Shown here piece by piece: positions 38,188 to 48,844 of a stretch of DNA of 64,000 nt (the first letter of the stretch is position 1; every line of letters begins with the position of its first letter). The stretch is from Undibacterium umbellatum (GTDB lineage Bacteria > Pseudomonadota > Gammaproteobacteria > Burkholderiales > Burkholderiaceae_D). Below the pieces are notes generated by a model. The model was not told the DNA's origin. It saw nothing but the letters and a program-made list of their open reading frames with translations, and searched no databases. The stretch spans positions 62,001 to 126,000 of the forward strand of contig NZ_JACOFX010000013.1 in the NCBI RefSeq assembly GCF_014284125.1, in the 5' to 3' direction. A program made the position numbers and the translations under genes.

Positions 38188-39576
38188 TTATTCACTATCA
38201 CCATAAATCGACAGGGAACCAACATAATTATCAAACTTGGTATATTCCCCCAGGAAAGTCAGGCGCACACTACCAATTGGACCATTACGCTGCTTGCCAA
38301 TGATGATTTCTGCAGTACCCTTGTCAGGAGAATCAGGGTTATACACCTGGTCACGATAAATAAACATGATGACGTCAGCATCTTGCTCAATCGCGCCAGA
38401 TTCGCGCAAGTCAGACATGACTGGGCGCTTATTCGGTCTTTGCTCCAGAGAACGATTTAACTGGGACAAGGCAATCACCGGGCAATGCAGTTCTTTCGCC
38501 AGGCCCTTCAAATTTCTGGAAATTTCAGAAATCTCAGTCGCACGGTTTTCGCCAGCGGAATTGGCCGACATCAATTGCAAATAGTCGACGATCACCAGGC
38601 CCAGCTTGCCACACTGACGTGCCAGACGACGGGAGCGTGCGCGCAATTCTATAGAACTCAACGCCGGCGTTTCATCAATATACAGTTGCGCTTCATTCAT
38701 TTTTTGAATGGCGTGCGTCAGGCGTGGCCAGTCTTCATCAGTCAATTTGCCGACGCGCAAACGGCTCTGATCCAGGCGTCCTACCGAGCCCAGCATACGC
38801 ATGGCCAACTGAGCCCCCCCCATCTCCATGGAAAACACGGCGACTGGCAAGCCGCTGTCTATCGCCACGTTCTCACCGATGTTCAGTGAGAAGGCGGTCT
38901 TACCCATCGACGGACGGCCAGCTACAATCACCAGATCACCAGGCTGCAAGCCTGAAGTCATTTTGTCCAGATCAGTGAAGCCAGTCGGCACACCGGTAAT
39001 ATCATTTTGATTGTCGCGGTTGTACAGCTCGTCTATGCGTTCGACCACCTGGGTCAGCAAGGGCTGAATCGCCTGAAAACCCTGAGCACCGCGTGCGCCT
39101 TCTTCAGCAATAGCAAAAATCTTGGACTCAGCCTCGTCCAGCATTTGTTTGACCTCTTTACCCTGCGGATTGAAGGCATTGCCAGAAATTTCATCCGCGA
39201 CGGTAATTAGCTTACGCAATACACCGCGGTCACGGACAATTTCTGCATAGCGACGGATATTTGCAGCGGAGGGGGTGTTTTGTGCCAGCGCATTCAGGTA
39301 AGTCAGGCCACCGGCATCTTCTGCCTTGCCTGTACTAGTCAGCGCCTCAAAGACGGTAATGACGTCAGCCGGACGCGAGCTATTAATGAGTTTGACCATG
39401 CACTGGAAGATAATCCTGTGGTCGTAACGATAAAAATCTTCTTCGCCGATAAAATCGGCGATACGGTCCCAGGCCGCGTTATCCAGCAATAGGCCACCCA
39501 GAACAGATTGCTCTGCTTCTATGGAATGGGGGGGGACGCGTAGTGCGTCAACTTGAGGATCAGAACCAGCTTTCAT
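38188..39576 (-). CDS. dnaB: Replicative DNA helicase
   Basis: DnaB is the hexameric 5'-3' helicase of the replication fork. The N-terminal domain starts HSIEAEQSVLGGLLLDNAAWDRI; the RecA-like core has Walker A GRPSMGKTAFSLNI, VDYLQLM, LAKELHCPVIALSQLNRSLEQRP and SDLRESGAIEQDADVIMFIYRD. No intein is present. About 462 residues from ATG 39576; ATG 39585 is an alternative, but it overlaps a TATAAT sequence (39590-39585, minus strand) that looks like the -10 box. If that box is real the leader is very short. It lies downstream of the rplI terminator. Confidence 0.96.
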   Translation of the reverse strand: MKAGSDPQVDALRVPPHSIEAEQSVLGGLLLDNAAWDRIADFIGEEDFYRYDHRIIFQCMVKLINSSRPADVITVFEALTSTGKAEDAGGLTYLNALAQNTPSAANIRRYAEIVRDRGVLRKLITVADEISGNAFNPQGKEVKQMLDEAESKIFAIAEEGARGAQGFQAIQPLLTQVVERIDELYNRDNQNDITGVPTGFTDLDKMTSGLQPGDLVIVAGRPSMGKTAFSLNIGENVAIDSGLPVAVFSMEMGGAQLAMRMLGSVGRLDQSRLRVGKLTDEDWPRLTHAIQKMNEAQLYIDETPALSSIELRARSRRLARQCGKLGLVIVDYLQLMSANSAGENRATEISEISRNLKGLAKELHCPVIALSQLNRSLEQRPNKRPVMSDLRESGAIEQDADVIMFIYRDQVYNPDSPDKGTAEIIIGKQRNGPIGSVRLTFLGEYTKFDNYVGSLSIYGDSE

Positions 39577-39694
39577 GGCGCGCATTATAACCGTTAAACC
39601 AGACTATCAGAGCGTTCAAAGTACGAGAAGATGGCGAGTTTGTGACAAGTTTGTGACAAACAGACAAATAACGAAAAATTTCTCTCAAACATGA

Positions 39695-39720
39695 AAAAAG
39701 CCGGGAATCCCCGGCTTTTT
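39695..39720 (-). terminator. Rho-independent terminator after rplI
   Basis: AAAAAGCCGGG (39695-39705) pairs with CCCGGCTTTTT (39710-39720) around a 4-base loop, ending the rpsF-priB-rpsR-rplI operon on the minus strand. Confidence 0.93.
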
Positions 39721-39741
39721 CAGCGTTTTGCAAAAAGCAAA

Positions 39742-40194
39742 TTACGCGTGTTCGCCCACTACTGCAACATTAACGTCAACAACAACGTCAGTGTGCAAAG
39801 CAACGGAAACACTGTGTTCACCAGCGATCTTCAACGGACCTTGTGGCAAACGCACTTGTGCTTTTTCTATCGCGAAACCTTGTTTAGTCAGGACTTCAGC
39901 GATATCTGCGTTAGTGACGGAACCAAACAAACGGCCATCTACACCAGATTTTTGTGTGATTTGAACAGTCAAACCAGACAGTTTTTCGCCTTGAGCTTGA
40001 GCAGTTGCCAATTTAGCGGCCGCTGCTTTTTCCAGTTCAGCGCGTTTTGCTTCGAATTCAGCAACTGCAGCTGTCGTTGCACGACGAGCCATACGTTGTG
40101 GAATCAAAAAGTTACGTGCATAACCGTCTTTAACGCGAACTACATCACCCAGATTGCCGAGATTAACGACTTTATCCAACAGAATAACTTGCAT
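39742..40194 (-). CDS. rplI: 50S ribosomal protein L9
   Basis: A 150-residue large-subunit protein. The N-terminal domain [32 protein letters not shown] is the L9 signature, followed by the long helix ([20 protein letters not shown]) and a C-terminal domain ending [17 protein letters not shown]. It is the last gene of the rpsF-priB-rpsR-rplI operon, 26 bases after rpsR, with a strong terminator behind it. Confidence 0.98.
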   Translation of the reverse strand: MQVILLDKVVNLGNLGDVVRVKDGYARNFLIPQRMARRATTAAVAEFEAKRAELEKAAAAKLATAQAQGEKLSGLTVQITQKSGVDGRLFGSVTNADIAEVLTKQGFAIEKAQVRLPQGPLKIAGEHSVSVALHTDVVVDVNVAVVGEHA

Positions 40195-40220
40195 ATTTTT
40201 CTCCTTTACCTTGTCGTCAA

Positions 40221-40505
40221 TTACGCTGTGTGCAAATCAGTGTATGGCAGCAACGCGAGGTAACGTGCACGTTTGATTGCAGTGTCAACTTGACGTTGAT
40301 ACAGCGCTTTTGTACCGGTCAAACGTGCTGGCATGATTTTGCCGTTTTCTTGCACGAAATCTTTCAGTGTGTCGATATCTTTGTAGTCAACTTTTTCTAC
40401 ATGTGCTGCTGTGAAGCGGCAGAATTTTTTACGCTTGAACAAAGGATTTTGTTGTTGGCGCTTTTGCTTCAATTTGCTTTTGTCGAATTTTTTACCGAAT
40501 GCCAT
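40221..40505 (-). CDS. rpsR: 30S ribosomal protein S18
   Basis: 94 residues. The S18 core is intact: [47 protein letters not shown], then [17 protein letters not shown]. The lysine-rich N-terminus ([16 protein letters not shown]) is longer than in E. coli. It pairs with S6 on the platform of the 30S subunit. It follows priB by 9 bases. Confidence 0.98.
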   Translation of the reverse strand: MAFGKKFDKSKLKQKRQQQNPLFKRKKFCRFTAAHVEKVDYKDIDTLKDFVQENGKIMPARLTGTKALYQRQVDTAIKRARYLALLPYTDLHTA

Positions 40506-40514
40506 TTTTGGCTC

Positions 40515-40814
40515 CTAATCTAGTAAAGTTGTCCCGAATTCAGTGACGTGAAAAACGAGACTTTTGCTATTGCGATTTTTGCGCGCTAAAAAACCAGTGA
40601 ATTCCATGGGCTGCTCCAGGGCAATTTCTGTAAACCGCTGGGATATTTCACCAGCAGCCATTGCAGAAATTTCAAACTCGACCTGCCGAACTGTGTTCGC
40701 CTCACGAGTTTCTGAACTATGCATCAAGGTAGCAGAAGCTATCGGGATACCGGCCGGGGTGTAACGCAATGCGCTTTTTTCCACAATCCGTGCTACGAGC
40801 TTCAGCTGATTCAC
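40515..40814 (-). CDS. priB: Primosomal replication protein N (PriB)
   Basis: PriB is a small OB-fold single-stranded-DNA-binding dimer that helps PriA restart replication. 99 residues with VNQLKLVARIVEKSALRYTPAGIPIASATLMHSSE-type start and FTGFLARKNRNSKSLVFHVTEFG near the end. The start codon is GTG 40814. Its place between rpsF and rpsR is the standard position in beta- and gammaproteobacteria. Confidence 0.95.
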   Translation of the reverse strand: MNQLKLVARIVEKSALRYTPAGIPIASATLMHSSETREANTVRQVEFEISAMAAGEISQRFTEIALEQPMEFTGFLARKNRNSKSLVFHVTEFGTTLLD

Positions 40815-40841
40815 TATTTTTTACGCGACCTTTGTCAATTA

Positions 40842-41210
40842 TTAAGCAGCAGGCGCTTCAACACGTTGCGCTTTTGCAGCATCTTCTTTCTGAACAGCTT
40901 TCATCATAGGAGAAGGTGTTGTTTCTGCTTTTTTCAATTTGACTGTCAGGTGACGCAAAACAGCATCATTGAATTTAAATGCTGTTTCCAACTCGAGCAG
41001 AGTTTCAGCATCGCATTCGATGTTCATGCAAACATAGTGCGCTTTAGCCAATTTTTGAATCATGTAAGCCAGTTGACGACGGCCCCAGTCTTCAACGCGA
41101 TGGATTTGACCACCACGAGCTACAACACTTGCCTTGTAGCGTTCGATCATTGCAGGAACTTGCTCGCTCTGATCGGGATGTACGATAAATACGATTTCAT
41201 AATGACGCAT
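40842..41210 (-). CDS. rpsF: 30S ribosomal protein S6
   Basis: 122 residues. The S6 fold is shown by [47 protein letters not shown] and [14 protein letters not shown]; the tail is short, charged and Ala-rich. It heads the rpsF-priB-rpsR-rplI operon. GGAG is 7 bases before ATG 41210. A leader hairpin of the S6:S18 type lies upstream, so autogenous control by the S6-S18 complex is expected. Confidence 0.98.
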   Translation of the reverse strand: MRHYEIVFIVHPDQSEQVPAMIERYKASVVARGGQIHRVEDWGRRQLAYMIQKLAKAHYVCMNIECDAETLLELETAFKFNDAVLRHLTVKLKKAETTPSPMMKAVQKEDAAKAQRVEAPAA

Positions 41211-41237
41211 ATATTCTCCTTGTGGACAATAAAATAG

Positions 41238-41265
41238 CCCGCCTCGGCGTCAAGACGAGTGCGGG
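41238..41265 (-). ncRNA. S6:S18 ribosomal-protein leader hairpin of rpsF
   Basis: On the minus strand, CCCGC pairs with GCGGG. Above an unpaired A, CT pairs with AG and CGT with ACG around a CTTG tetraloop, leaving CCG bulged on the 3' side. A stem with a bulged CCG near an unpaired A is the known hallmark of the leader bound by the S6:S18 complex. It ends 28 bases above the rpsF start. The fold was drawn by hand. Confidence 0.8.
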
Positions 41266-41418
41266 AAGAGGAAAGCCGATAATAATAACCCAGTTTTTCA
41301 TATTGATCAATTGGATCAGTGGCTTAGCTGCTTTATAGGCCAATTTAGACGTTAAAGTGAGGTATTTCTTCACATTTCGGATAGATCTCGAGGATTTTGA
41401 CTTGCATATTCAGCTCTA

Positions 41419-41451
41419 CTGTATAAAAATACAGACTGCTTGTATATACAG
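41419..41451 (+). promoter_or_regulatory. Two LexA (SOS) boxes upstream of lexA
   Basis: CTGTATAAAAATACAG (41419-41434) and CTGCTTGTATATACAG (41436-41451) both match CTG-N10-CAG. They are one base apart and end 22 bases before the lexA ATG. Two adjacent boxes imply cooperative autorepression. Confidence 0.92.
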
Positions 41452-41473
41452 CACCTTCACACTAGAAAACACC

Positions 41474-42130
41474 ATGCTTAAACTCACCGCCCGCCAGGAA
41501 CAAATTCTTAACCTGATCAAAGATGCCATTCAAAACACAGGCTTTCCCCCTACACGCGCTGAGATTGCAACAGAATTGGGGTTTCGCTCAACCAATGCTG
41601 CAGAAGAACACTTGCAAGCACTGGCACGCAAAGGGGTTATAGAAATTGCGGCAGGTACCTCACGCGGCATTCGGCTGCTGGAATCGAAGCTGTCCAGCCA
41701 TATCACCGGCAAACAACCGCCCCCACTTCACTCTACCTTGATGCAACTCAGCCTGCCACTGGTGGGCCGCGTCGCTGCTGGTTCGCCCATCCTCGCCAGC
41801 GAGCATATTGAATCCACTTACCATGTTGACCCTTCCCTGTTCTCTGCCAAACCTGACTTTTTACTCAAGGTACGCGGCATGTCTATGCGCGATGCCGGCA
41901 TATTTGATGGCGACTTGCTGGCAGTAAAAAAAGCCGACAGTGCCCGCAATGGCCAGATCGTCGTTGCACGCCTGGGTAATGATGTGACAGTGAAACGCTA
42001 TAAGAAGACTGGTAACCTGATAGAACTAATACCGGAAAACCCCGATTATCCTGTCATTAAAATCAGTGACACGGAAGAAGATTTCGCGCTGGAAGGGCTG
42101 GCGGTTGGCCTCATGCGCAACTGGGTTTGA
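41474..42130 (+). CDS. lexA: LexA repressor
   Basis: LexA represses the SOS regulon and cleaves itself when RecA-ssDNA forms. 218 residues. The winged helix-turn-helix is at the N-terminus ([31 protein letters not shown]). The cleavage site is Ala102-Gly103 (GRVAAGSP), with catalytic Ser137 (RGMSMRDAG) and Lys174 (DVTVKRYK). ATG 41474 is chosen because the frame upstream runs through the SOS boxes. It is transcribed away from rpsF. Confidence 0.98.
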   Translation: MLKLTARQEQILNLIKDAIQNTGFPPTRAEIATELGFRSTNAAEEHLQALARKGVIEIAAGTSRGIRLLESKLSSHITGKQPPPLHSTLMQLSLPLVGRVAAGSPILASEHIESTYHVDPSLFSAKPDFLLKVRGMSMRDAGIFDGDLLAVKKADSARNGQIVVARLGNDVTVKRYKKTGNLIELIPENPDYPVIKISDTEEDFALEGLAVGLMRNWV

Positions 42131-42237
42131 GATTAACCTGTGCATGATTTTTGCCCTCTCAAGTATTTCATGCAAAGGCAGAATCACAAACTTATTGACA
42201 CCAGCTTGCCACCAAACTTTCGTTAGCGGTTGACATA

Positions 42238-42266
42238 AAAAAACGTCCGGATATCCGGACGTTTTT
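42238..42266. terminator. Bidirectional rho-independent terminator
   Basis: AAAAACGTCCGGAT pairs with ATCCGGACGTTTTT, an almost continuous palindrome with T/A runs on both sides, between the convergent lexA and lon genes. Confidence 0.93.
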
Positions 42267-42287
42267 CATTTCAGAAACATACATTAC

Positions 42288-44708
42288 TTAGTGCTTGACC
42301 ACAGTAGTATCAGCTGTTGCTTCTGTTGGAGCAGCTGCCGGTGTAGACGCCACCACGGCTACTGGTTCGTCAACCAAAGGAACGGGCTGGGATTCCAGTG
42401 CAATTTCGAGGACTTTGTCTATCCATCTTACCGGGATGATTTCCAGCTTGTTTTTGACATTATCAGGAATCTCAGTCAGATCCTTGGCATTTTCCTCAGG
42501 TATCAGCACAGTCTTGATACCGCCGCGATGAGCCGCCAGCAATTTCTCTTTCAAGCCACCGATAGGCAAGACTTCGCCGCGCAATGTGATCTCACCAGTC
42601 ATGGCAACATCTGCGCGGACCGGGATGCCAGTGAACACGGATACGAGCGCCGTGGTCATGGCGATACCGGCAGATGGACCATCTTTTGGTGTTGCACCTT
42701 CAGGTACGTGGATATGAATGTCACTCTTTTCGAATACATCTGCCTTGATACCCAGACGCTTGGCGCGGCTGCGTACTACAGTGCGGGCTGCTTCGATCGA
42801 CTCTTTCATGACATCACCCAGAGTACCAGTACGGATGACACCACCTTTACCTGGCATGGCGACAGCTTCTATAGTGAGTAAATCACCGCCCACTTCAGTC
42901 CAGGCCAAGCCAACGACCTGGCCAACCTGGTTATCCTTGACGGCAACGCCAAAGTCATAACGACGCACACCCAGGTACTTATCCAGGTTCTTGGAATTGA
43001 CCGTGGCTTTTTTCTCGGTCTTTTTCAGCAAGAGCATTTTCACGACCTTGCGGCAAATCTTGGAGATCTCCCTTTCCAGCGAGCGCACGCCTGCTTCGCG
43101 TGTGTAATAGCGAATGATGTCACGCAAGGCACTTTCTGCCACGGTGATTTCGCCTTCTTTCAAACCATTGTTCTTGATTTGCTTAGGTAACAGATAACGT
43201 TGCGCAATGCTAGTTTTTTCATCCTCGGTATAACCCGACAGACGAATGACTTCCATCCTGTCGAGCAAAGCTGGCGGGATATTGTAGGAATTGGAGGTCG
43301 CTACAAACATCACATCAGACAAATCGAAGTCAACTTCGATATAGTGATCCGAGAAAGTGTGATTTTGCTCAGGGTCCAATACCTCTAGCAGGGCTGACGA
43401 AGGATCGCCACGGAAGTCAGCGCCCATCTTGTCCACTTCATCCAGCAAGAACAAAGGATTACGCACGCCAACCTTGGACAGGCTTTGCAAGATCTTGCCA
43501 GGCATCGAACCTATGTAGGTACGGCGATGACCGCGAATTTCTGCTTCATCACGTACCCCGCCCAAGGCCATACGCACGAACTTGCGGTTCGTTGCACGGG
43601 CAATGGATTGCCCCAGCGAGGTTTTACCAACACCAGGAGGACCCACGAGACACAGAATAGGCGCTTTCAGCTTGTCGACGCGCTGTTGTACTGCAAGATA
43701 TTCCAGAATGCGTTCCTTGACTTTATCAAGGCCAAAGTGTTCGTCCTCCAACACTTTTTCAGCATTCGTCAAATCATTATTGACCTTGGATTTTTTCTTC
43801 CATGGCAAATTGACGATGGTGTCGATGTAATTACGCACGACAGTAGCTTCTGCCGACATCGGTGACATCATCTTGAGTTTTTTCAACTCGTTCTGTGCTT
43901 TGTCGCGGGCTTCTTTAGGCATTTTGGCAGCCAGGATTTTTTTCTCCAGCTCGTCAATATCGGCGCCTTCTTCACCCTCGCCCAGCTCTTTCTGTATCGC
44001 CTTGACTTGCTCGTTCAGGTAATACTCGCGTTGGGATTTCTCCATCTGGCGCTTGACGCGACCACGGATACGTTTTTCGACTTGCAAGATGTCAAGCTCG
44101 CCTTCGAGCTGGCCCAGCAAATGCTCAAGACGTTTTGCCACACTGAAGATTTCCAGAATGACTTGTTTCTGCTCCAGCTTCAAAGGCAGGTGCGCGGCGA
44201 TGGTATCGGCCAGGCGGCCAGCATCATCAATACCAGACAGAGAGGCAAGAATTTCTGGTGGAATCTTTTTGTTCAGTTTGACGTACTGATCAAATTGCTG
44301 AACGATGGCGCGACGCATCGCCTCCACTTCTGACTCATCACCTTCGTCAACGGCGATAGGTGTCAGATCAGCAAAGAAATGCGATTCAGAATCATGAATC
44401 TTGCTGATACGTGCACGTTGCGCACCTTCAACCAGCACCTTGACGGTGCCGTCGGGCAATTTCAGCATTTGCAAGATATTGGCAATACAGCCAATTTCAT
44501 AAATATCGTCGGCAGAAGGCTCATCCTTGGCAGCCGCTTTTTGGGCAGCAAGCATGATGCTCTTGCCCTGATCCATGGCGGCTTCAAGCGCTTTAATGGA
44601 TTTGGGGCGTCCCACAAACAAGGGGATTACCATGTGCGGGAATACAACAACATCACGCAGTGGCAATAACGGCAATTGGGTTTGTTCGGTAATCAGAGTA
44701 GTCGTCAT
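42288..44708 (-). CDS. lon: ATP-dependent Lon protease
   Basis: Lon degrades misfolded and regulatory proteins. The N-terminal substrate domain starts [23 protein letters not shown]. The AAA+ module has Walker [11 protein letters not shown] and [10 protein letters not shown], and the C-terminal protease has catalytic Ser in [10 protein letters not shown] and Lys in [10 protein letters not shown]. 806 residues from ATG 44708, with a C-terminal tail of about 30 residues rich in Ala/Thr/Val ([18 protein letters not shown]) beyond the usual end. It is read on the same strand as clpX, whose own terminator lies upstream. Confidence 0.97.
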   Translation of the reverse strand: MTTTLITEQTQLPLLPLRDVVVFPHMVIPLFVGRPKSIKALEAAMDQGKSIMLAAQKAAAKDEPSADDIYEIGCIANILQMLKLPDGTVKVLVEGAQRARISKIHDSESHFFADLTPIAVDEGDESEVEAMRRAIVQQFDQYVKLNKKIPPEILASLSGIDDAGRLADTIAAHLPLKLEQKQVILEIFSVAKRLEHLLGQLEGELDILQVEKRIRGRVKRQMEKSQREYYLNEQVKAIQKELGEGEEGADIDELEKKILAAKMPKEARDKAQNELKKLKMMSPMSAEATVVRNYIDTIVNLPWKKKSKVNNDLTNAEKVLEDEHFGLDKVKERILEYLAVQQRVDKLKAPILCLVGPPGVGKTSLGQSIARATNRKFVRMALGGVRDEAEIRGHRRTYIGSMPGKILQSLSKVGVRNPLFLLDEVDKMGADFRGDPSSALLEVLDPEQNHTFSDHYIEVDFDLSDVMFVATSNSYNIPPALLDRMEVIRLSGYTEDEKTSIAQRYLLPKQIKNNGLKEGEITVAESALRDIIRYYTREAGVRSLEREISKICRKVVKMLLLKKTEKKATVNSKNLDKYLGVRRYDFGVAVKDNQVGQVVGLAWTEVGGDLLTIEAVAMPGKGGVIRTGTLGDVMKESIEAARTVVRSRAKRLGIKADVFEKSDIHIHVPEGATPKDGPSAGIAMTTALVSVFTGIPVRADVAMTGEITLRGEVLPIGGLKEKLLAAHRGGIKTVLIPEENAKDLTEIPDNVKNKLEIIPVRWIDKVLEIALESQPVPLVDEPVAVVASTPAAAPTEATADTTVVKH

Positions 44709-44894
44709 GGCGCACCTTTCATAAATACTGGTTAACAATGTTGGCGCACTGGGCGGAAACACAAGCCCATTCTGGAAAAAAACAATAAAAAAAGCCACTC
44801 AGAGAGCTTCCCCGGGTAGCTTTACGATTGAAGCCAGAATCGTTTTGTTAAATCATTGTACTTCGAAACAATTTAAAACAAGGCAAATAAATAA

Positions 44895-44921
44895 AAAATG
44901 GGGAGTTAACTCCCCATTTTT
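44895..44921 (-). terminator. Rho-independent terminator after clpX
   Basis: AAAAATGGGGAGT pairs with ACTCCCCATTTTT around a central palindrome (GTTAAC), just past the clpX stop. A weaker hairpin followed on the minus strand by T residues (about 44790-44820) lies between it and lon. Confidence 0.93.
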
Positions 44922-44945
44922 CTTACTTCATGGCAAACAATGCTA

Positions 44946-46211
44946 TCAGGCTCCAGCCACTTTTGGTTGCTCATGGTAAATCAGCAAGGGTTTTGCACCA
45001 TTGGTGATCGTGCTTTCATCAATGACAACCTTCTCCACATTCTGGTGGCTAGGCAAGTCATACATGACATCCAGCAAAGCATGCTCAAGGATGGAACGCA
45101 AACCACGAGCACCAGTTTTACGCATAATAGCCTTTTTGGCAATCGCCTGCAAAGCCGCCGGGCGGATTTCCAGTTCGGTACCTTCCATCTCCAGCAATTT
45201 TGCGTACTGCTTGATCAGGGCATTTTTTGGTTCTACCAGGATTTGGATCAGGGCAGCTTCGTCCAATTCATTCAAAGTGGCAATCACAGGCAAACGGCCT
45301 ACCAGTTCAGGAATGAGACCAAACTTGATCAGATCTTGCGGCTCAGCATCTTGCATGACCTCGCTGGCGCTCTTTTCCGCCTGGCTCTTGACGCTGGCTG
45401 AAAACCCTATGCCACTGCGCTCAGAACGGTCAGAAATGATCTTGGCCAGGCCATCAAATGCACCACCACAGATGAACATGATGTTTGTCGTATCAATCTG
45501 GATGAAATCCTGATTCGGATGCTTTCGACCACCTTGAGGTGGCACGGATGCCATCGTACCTTCAACCAGCTTCAGCAAAGCTTGTTGCACACCTTCACCG
45601 GAAACGTCACGGGTAATTGATGGGTTGTCTGATTTACGGGAAATCTTATCAATTTCATCAATATAAACAATGCCCTTTTGCGCACGCTCGACTTCATAGT
45701 TGCAATTTTGCAGCAATTTTTGAATGATATTCTCGACGTCTTCACCAACATAGCCCGCTTCGGTCAGGGTAGTCGCATCGGCAATGACAAAAGGTACATT
45801 CAGCATGCGCGCCAGGGTCTGCGCCAGCAAGGTTTTGCCGGAACCAGTCGGACCTACCAGCAAGATATTACTCTTTGCCAATTCAACATCGTCTTTTTTG
45901 CCCAAATGCTTGAGACGCTTGTAATGGTTGTACACCGCGACTGCAAGGATACGTTTGGCACCCAACTGACCAATCACATACTGGTCCAGCAAGTCAGTGA
46001 TTTCTTGCGGCGTAGGCAATTCAGTTTTCGCGCTGGCAATATTATCAATCTCAGACACTTCGTCACGAATGATGTCATTGCACAAGTCAATACACTCGTC
46101 GCAAATGAATACGGATGGCCCTGCTATTAATTTTTTAACCTCATGCTGACTCTTGCCGCAAAACGAGCAATAGAGCAACTTTTCTCCGCTGGAGGATTTT
46201 TTATCGGGCAT
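44946..46211 (-). CDS. clpX: ATP-dependent Clp protease ATP-binding subunit ClpX
   Basis: ClpX unfolds substrates and feeds them to ClpP. 421 residues with the N-terminal zinc domain (Cys15, 18, 37, 40; CSFCG...CDEC), Walker [16 protein letters not shown] and Walker [10 protein letters not shown]. The ClpP-binding IGF-type loop is in [10 protein letters not shown], and the sensor/arginine region is [16 protein letters not shown]. It follows clpP on the same strand but has a separate clpP terminator upstream (gap 268 bases), so it may have its own promoter. Confidence 0.98.
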   Translation of the reverse strand: MPDKKSSSGEKLLYCSFCGKSQHEVKKLIAGPSVFICDECIDLCNDIIRDEVSEIDNIASAKTELPTPQEITDLLDQYVIGQLGAKRILAVAVYNHYKRLKHLGKKDDVELAKSNILLVGPTGSGKTLLAQTLARMLNVPFVIADATTLTEAGYVGEDVENIIQKLLQNCNYEVERAQKGIVYIDEIDKISRKSDNPSITRDVSGEGVQQALLKLVEGTMASVPPQGGRKHPNQDFIQIDTTNIMFICGGAFDGLAKIISDRSERSGIGFSASVKSQAEKSASEVMQDAEPQDLIKFGLIPELVGRLPVIATLNELDEAALIQILVEPKNALIKQYAKLLEMEGTELEIRPAALQAIAKKAIMRKTGARGLRSILEHALLDVMYDLPSHQNVEKVVIDESTITNGAKPLLIYHEQPKVAGA

Positions 46212-46418
46212 GATACGTATATGAAATAAACAAAATTAATCTATAAAACTGATGATTAAGCTGCAGCTTGACAAAACTTTACACAGGCCTTGCCCGCGCA
46301 AACCAACCACAAATTTCCTCAGCTTCTTGGTCTTGCATATTACCTGCAAAAACGGCTTTCGTCATGACATCAATATGCAACTATGGGGAGCAATGAGACA
46401 TTATAGAACAGAATGAAA

Positions 46419-46449
46419 AAACGCCCGGACCGTTACGGAACAGGCGTTC
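46419..46449 (-). terminator. Rho-independent terminator after clpP
   Basis: AAAACGCC (46419-46425 region) pairs with GGCGTT (46443-46448), with an inner CCGTTACGG palindrome and a U-run on the minus strand, 30 bases past the clpP stop. Confidence 0.8.
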
Positions 46450-46479
46450 TTGTTTTGATAAGCTACGTAAGTGAGCAAC

Positions 46480-47106
46480 TCAAGCGCGATGCGCCAGTAC
46501 CTTATCGATCAGACCATACTCTGCAGCAGCGTCCGCCGACATGAAATTATCACGATCTGTGTCCTTGGCAATTTGCTCCAAGCTACGACCAGTTTTTTCA
46601 GCCAGGATACCATTCAAACGTTCGCGCAAATACAAAATTTCACGTGCCTGAATTTCAATATCAGATGCCTGTCCTTGAGCGCCGCCCAGAGGTTGATGAA
46701 TCATGATACGGGAATTTGGCAAAGAGAAACGCTTGCCCTTGGCACCGGCAGCCAGCAAGAAGGCACCCATGGATGCCGCCAGGCCAGTACACAAAGTTGA
46801 CACATCAGGCTTAATAAACTGCATGGTATCGTAGATTGCCATACCAGCAGACACCGAACCGCCTGGAGAGTTGATGTAGAGTGAAATATCCTTATCAGGA
46901 TTTTCACTTTCCAAAAACAGCAACTGTGCGACGATGAGGTTGGCAGCCTGGTCATTGACCGGACCAACCAGGAAAATCACACGCTCCTTGAGCAAGCGGG
47001 AATAGATGTCGTATGCACGCTCACCTCTGCCGCTTTGCTCAATCACCATAGGCACCATGCCCAGCATGTTTGTGTCCAGTGCCGAATTACGGATGATGCC
47101 TGTCAT
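46480..47106 (-). CDS. clpP: ATP-dependent Clp protease proteolytic subunit
   Basis: ClpP is the barrel-shaped serine protease partnered by ClpX/ClpA. 208 residues. The catalytic Ser112 ([14 protein letters not shown]) and His137 ([15 protein letters not shown]) are present, and the Asp lies in the [13 protein letters not shown] region. The start [22 protein letters not shown] is the family N-terminus. It lies 17 bases after tig on the same strand, as in E. coli tig-clpP-clpX-lon. Confidence 0.98.
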   Translation of the reverse strand: MTGIIRNSALDTNMLGMVPMVIEQSGRGERAYDIYSRLLKERVIFLVGPVNDQAANLIVAQLLFLESENPDKDISLYINSPGGSVSAGMAIYDTMQFIKPDVSTLCTGLAASMGAFLLAAGAKGKRFSLPNSRIMIHQPLGGAQGQASDIEIQAREILYLRERLNGILAEKTGRSLEQIAKDTDRDNFMSADAAAEYGLIDKVLAHRA

Positions 47107-47123
47107 GTGTTTTCCTTTATTTG

Positions 47124-48473
47124 TTACGCTTGTGCGTTGTTACCCATCAATTCGTCGAAAGGCAGAACTTTGTCTGTTACCTTCGCTTTACCCAGCACAT
47201 AGGTAACGACGTTTTCTTCTAATACAAGGGCTTCAACTTCAGCAAGACGATTGCGGTCGCTAAAATAATACTTAACGACTTGCTGTGGATCTTCATAGCT
47301 TTGGGCAAAATCTTCAACTTGCGCTTTGATTTGCTCGGTTGTTGCTTGCAGACTGTTCGCCTTGACCAGTTCAGCCAGGATCAGACCCAAACGAACGCGA
47401 CGTTCAGCTTGTGCATTGAACAAATCAGCCGGGAAAGGCACGTCTTTTACATTCATGCCGCGCTGCGCCATGTCCTGACGTGTCATTTCTGCCAGACGCT
47501 CACCATCTTGTGCAACCAAAGTCTTGGGCACGTCGAATTCCACTACCTTGACCAGTGCGTCCATGACACTTTCTTTAGTCTTGGCTTTGACGCGACCACG
47601 TACTTCACGCTCCAGGTTTTCCTTGATGTCGGTACGCATCTTGACCAGATCGCCATCTTCTACGCCGAGCATTTTTGCAAATTCGGAATCTACTTCAGGC
47701 ATGTGCGCCCATTCCAGTTTTGTCAAAGTGATCGTGAATTCTGCAGTTTTACCGGCAACATCCTTGCCATGGTAGTCTTCAGGGAATGCCAATGGGAAAG
47801 TCTTGGATTCGCCAACTTTCAAACCGATAGTTGCTGTTTCAAACTCAGGCAACATGCGGCCTTCGCCCAGTACGAATGCAAAACCATCAGCTTTGCCGCC
47901 AGCAAATTCGACGCCGTCGATCTTGCCAACAAAGTCTACTGTAGCACGGTCGCCATTCTGTGCGGATTGATCTGCACCGCCGTCGCCGTGCGCACCCTGC
48001 TCGCCTTTAACGTGGAAATGCACGCGTTGTTTGCGCAGGATATCGATAGTTTTGTCTATTTCAGCATCAGTCACATCAGATTTGACTTGCTCTACTTCGG
48101 CAGCAGACAAATCACCGACTGTGATTTCTGGATATACTTCAAAAGTTGCATCAAATGCCAAGCTACCTTCAACCACGTCTGATCCAGACTTTGGTTCTAT
48201 GCTTGGATAACCAGCAACACGCAATTTGTTTTCGTTTGCAGCAGCAGCAAAAGCCTGGCCGACTTTATCGTTCAGAACTTCTGTTTCCACTTGATAGCCG
48301 TATTGAGCGGCTACCATTTTCATAGGTACTTTACCAGGACGGAAACCAGGCGCTTTTGCTGTACGTGCACGCTGTTTCAAACGCTTTTCAACTTCTGATT
48401 GCACATCGGCGATCGGGAAGGAAATCGTCAAGCGGCGTTCCAATTTATCTAAAGTTTCGACTGCAGTTGCCAT
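47124..48473 (-). CDS. tig: Trigger factor (ribosome-associated chaperone/PPIase)
   Basis: Trigger factor binds nascent chains at the ribosomal exit. 449 residues from ATG 48473; the open frame upstream runs back through the tRNA gene. The ribosome-binding tail signature is [18 protein letters not shown]. The PPIase (FKBP) domain has [22 protein letters not shown] and [15 protein letters not shown], and the chaperone C-terminal arms follow. A short Gly/Gln-rich insert ([18 protein letters not shown]) just before the PPIase domain is unusual. First gene of the tig-clpP pair. Confidence 0.97.
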   Translation of the reverse strand: MATAVETLDKLERRLTISFPIADVQSEVEKRLKQRARTAKAPGFRPGKVPMKMVAAQYGYQVETEVLNDKVGQAFAAAANENKLRVAGYPSIEPKSGSDVVEGSLAFDATFEVYPEITVGDLSAAEVEQVKSDVTDAEIDKTIDILRKQRVHFHVKGEQGAHGDGGADQSAQNGDRATVDFVGKIDGVEFAGGKADGFAFVLGEGRMLPEFETATIGLKVGESKTFPLAFPEDYHGKDVAGKTAEFTITLTKLEWAHMPEVDSEFAKMLGVEDGDLVKMRTDIKENLEREVRGRVKAKTKESVMDALVKVVEFDVPKTLVAQDGERLAEMTRQDMAQRGMNVKDVPFPADLFNAQAERRVRLGLILAELVKANSLQATTEQIKAQVEDFAQSYEDPQQVVKYYFSDRNRLAEVEALVLEENVVTYVLGKAKVTDKVLPFDELMGNNAQA

Positions 48474-48501
48474 GAAAATCGTCCAAATAGTAAAAATTCT
48501 G

Positions 48502-48588
48502 TGGTGCGAGGAGGGGGACTCGAACCCCCACACCATTGCTGGCGTCAGGACCTAAACCTGGTGCGTCTACCAATTTCGCCATCCTCGC
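48502..48588 (-). tRNA. tRNA-Leu (anticodon UAG)
   Basis: An 87-base gene beginning GCGAGGATGG and ending CTCGCACCA on the minus strand, with anticodon loop GTTTAGGT (UAG), long variable arm and encoded CCA. It sits 28 bases above the tig start, on the same strand. Confidence 0.97.
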
Positions 48589-48644
48589 GGGATGTATGTT
48601 TATGTTCACCGGCGCAATGCCGCCACACGTTGAGCACGGCCGTC

Positions 48645-48683
48645 ATAAAAAGCAAAGGGCGACCCGAAATTCAAGCGTCGCCC
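48645..48683 (-). terminator. Probable terminator of the RND efflux operon
   Basis: GGGCGAC (48657-48663) pairs with GTCGCCC (48677-48683); on the minus strand the stem is followed by TTTGCTTTTT. A second hairpin (CCCTTGCTG/CAGCAAGGG, 48808-48837) directly after the permease stop lacks a U-run. Confidence 0.65.
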
Positions 48684-48844
48684 AAAACTGATGTATGTGG
48701 CATTACAACTCCAGCCCGATATTCTACTGGATTTTACCAGCGTGTGCCTTATTTTTTTAAATGCAAGGACAATACACGTCCCAAGACTGAGGTTAATCCA
48801 CCTTTATCCCTTGCTGACACACTCGTGGCAGCAAGGGGCAGGCC

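Noticed and set aside
47280-48182. 300-codon plus-strand frame over tig
   Set aside because: Cys/Phe-rich antisense shadow of the trigger factor gene with no start context or recognisable fold.
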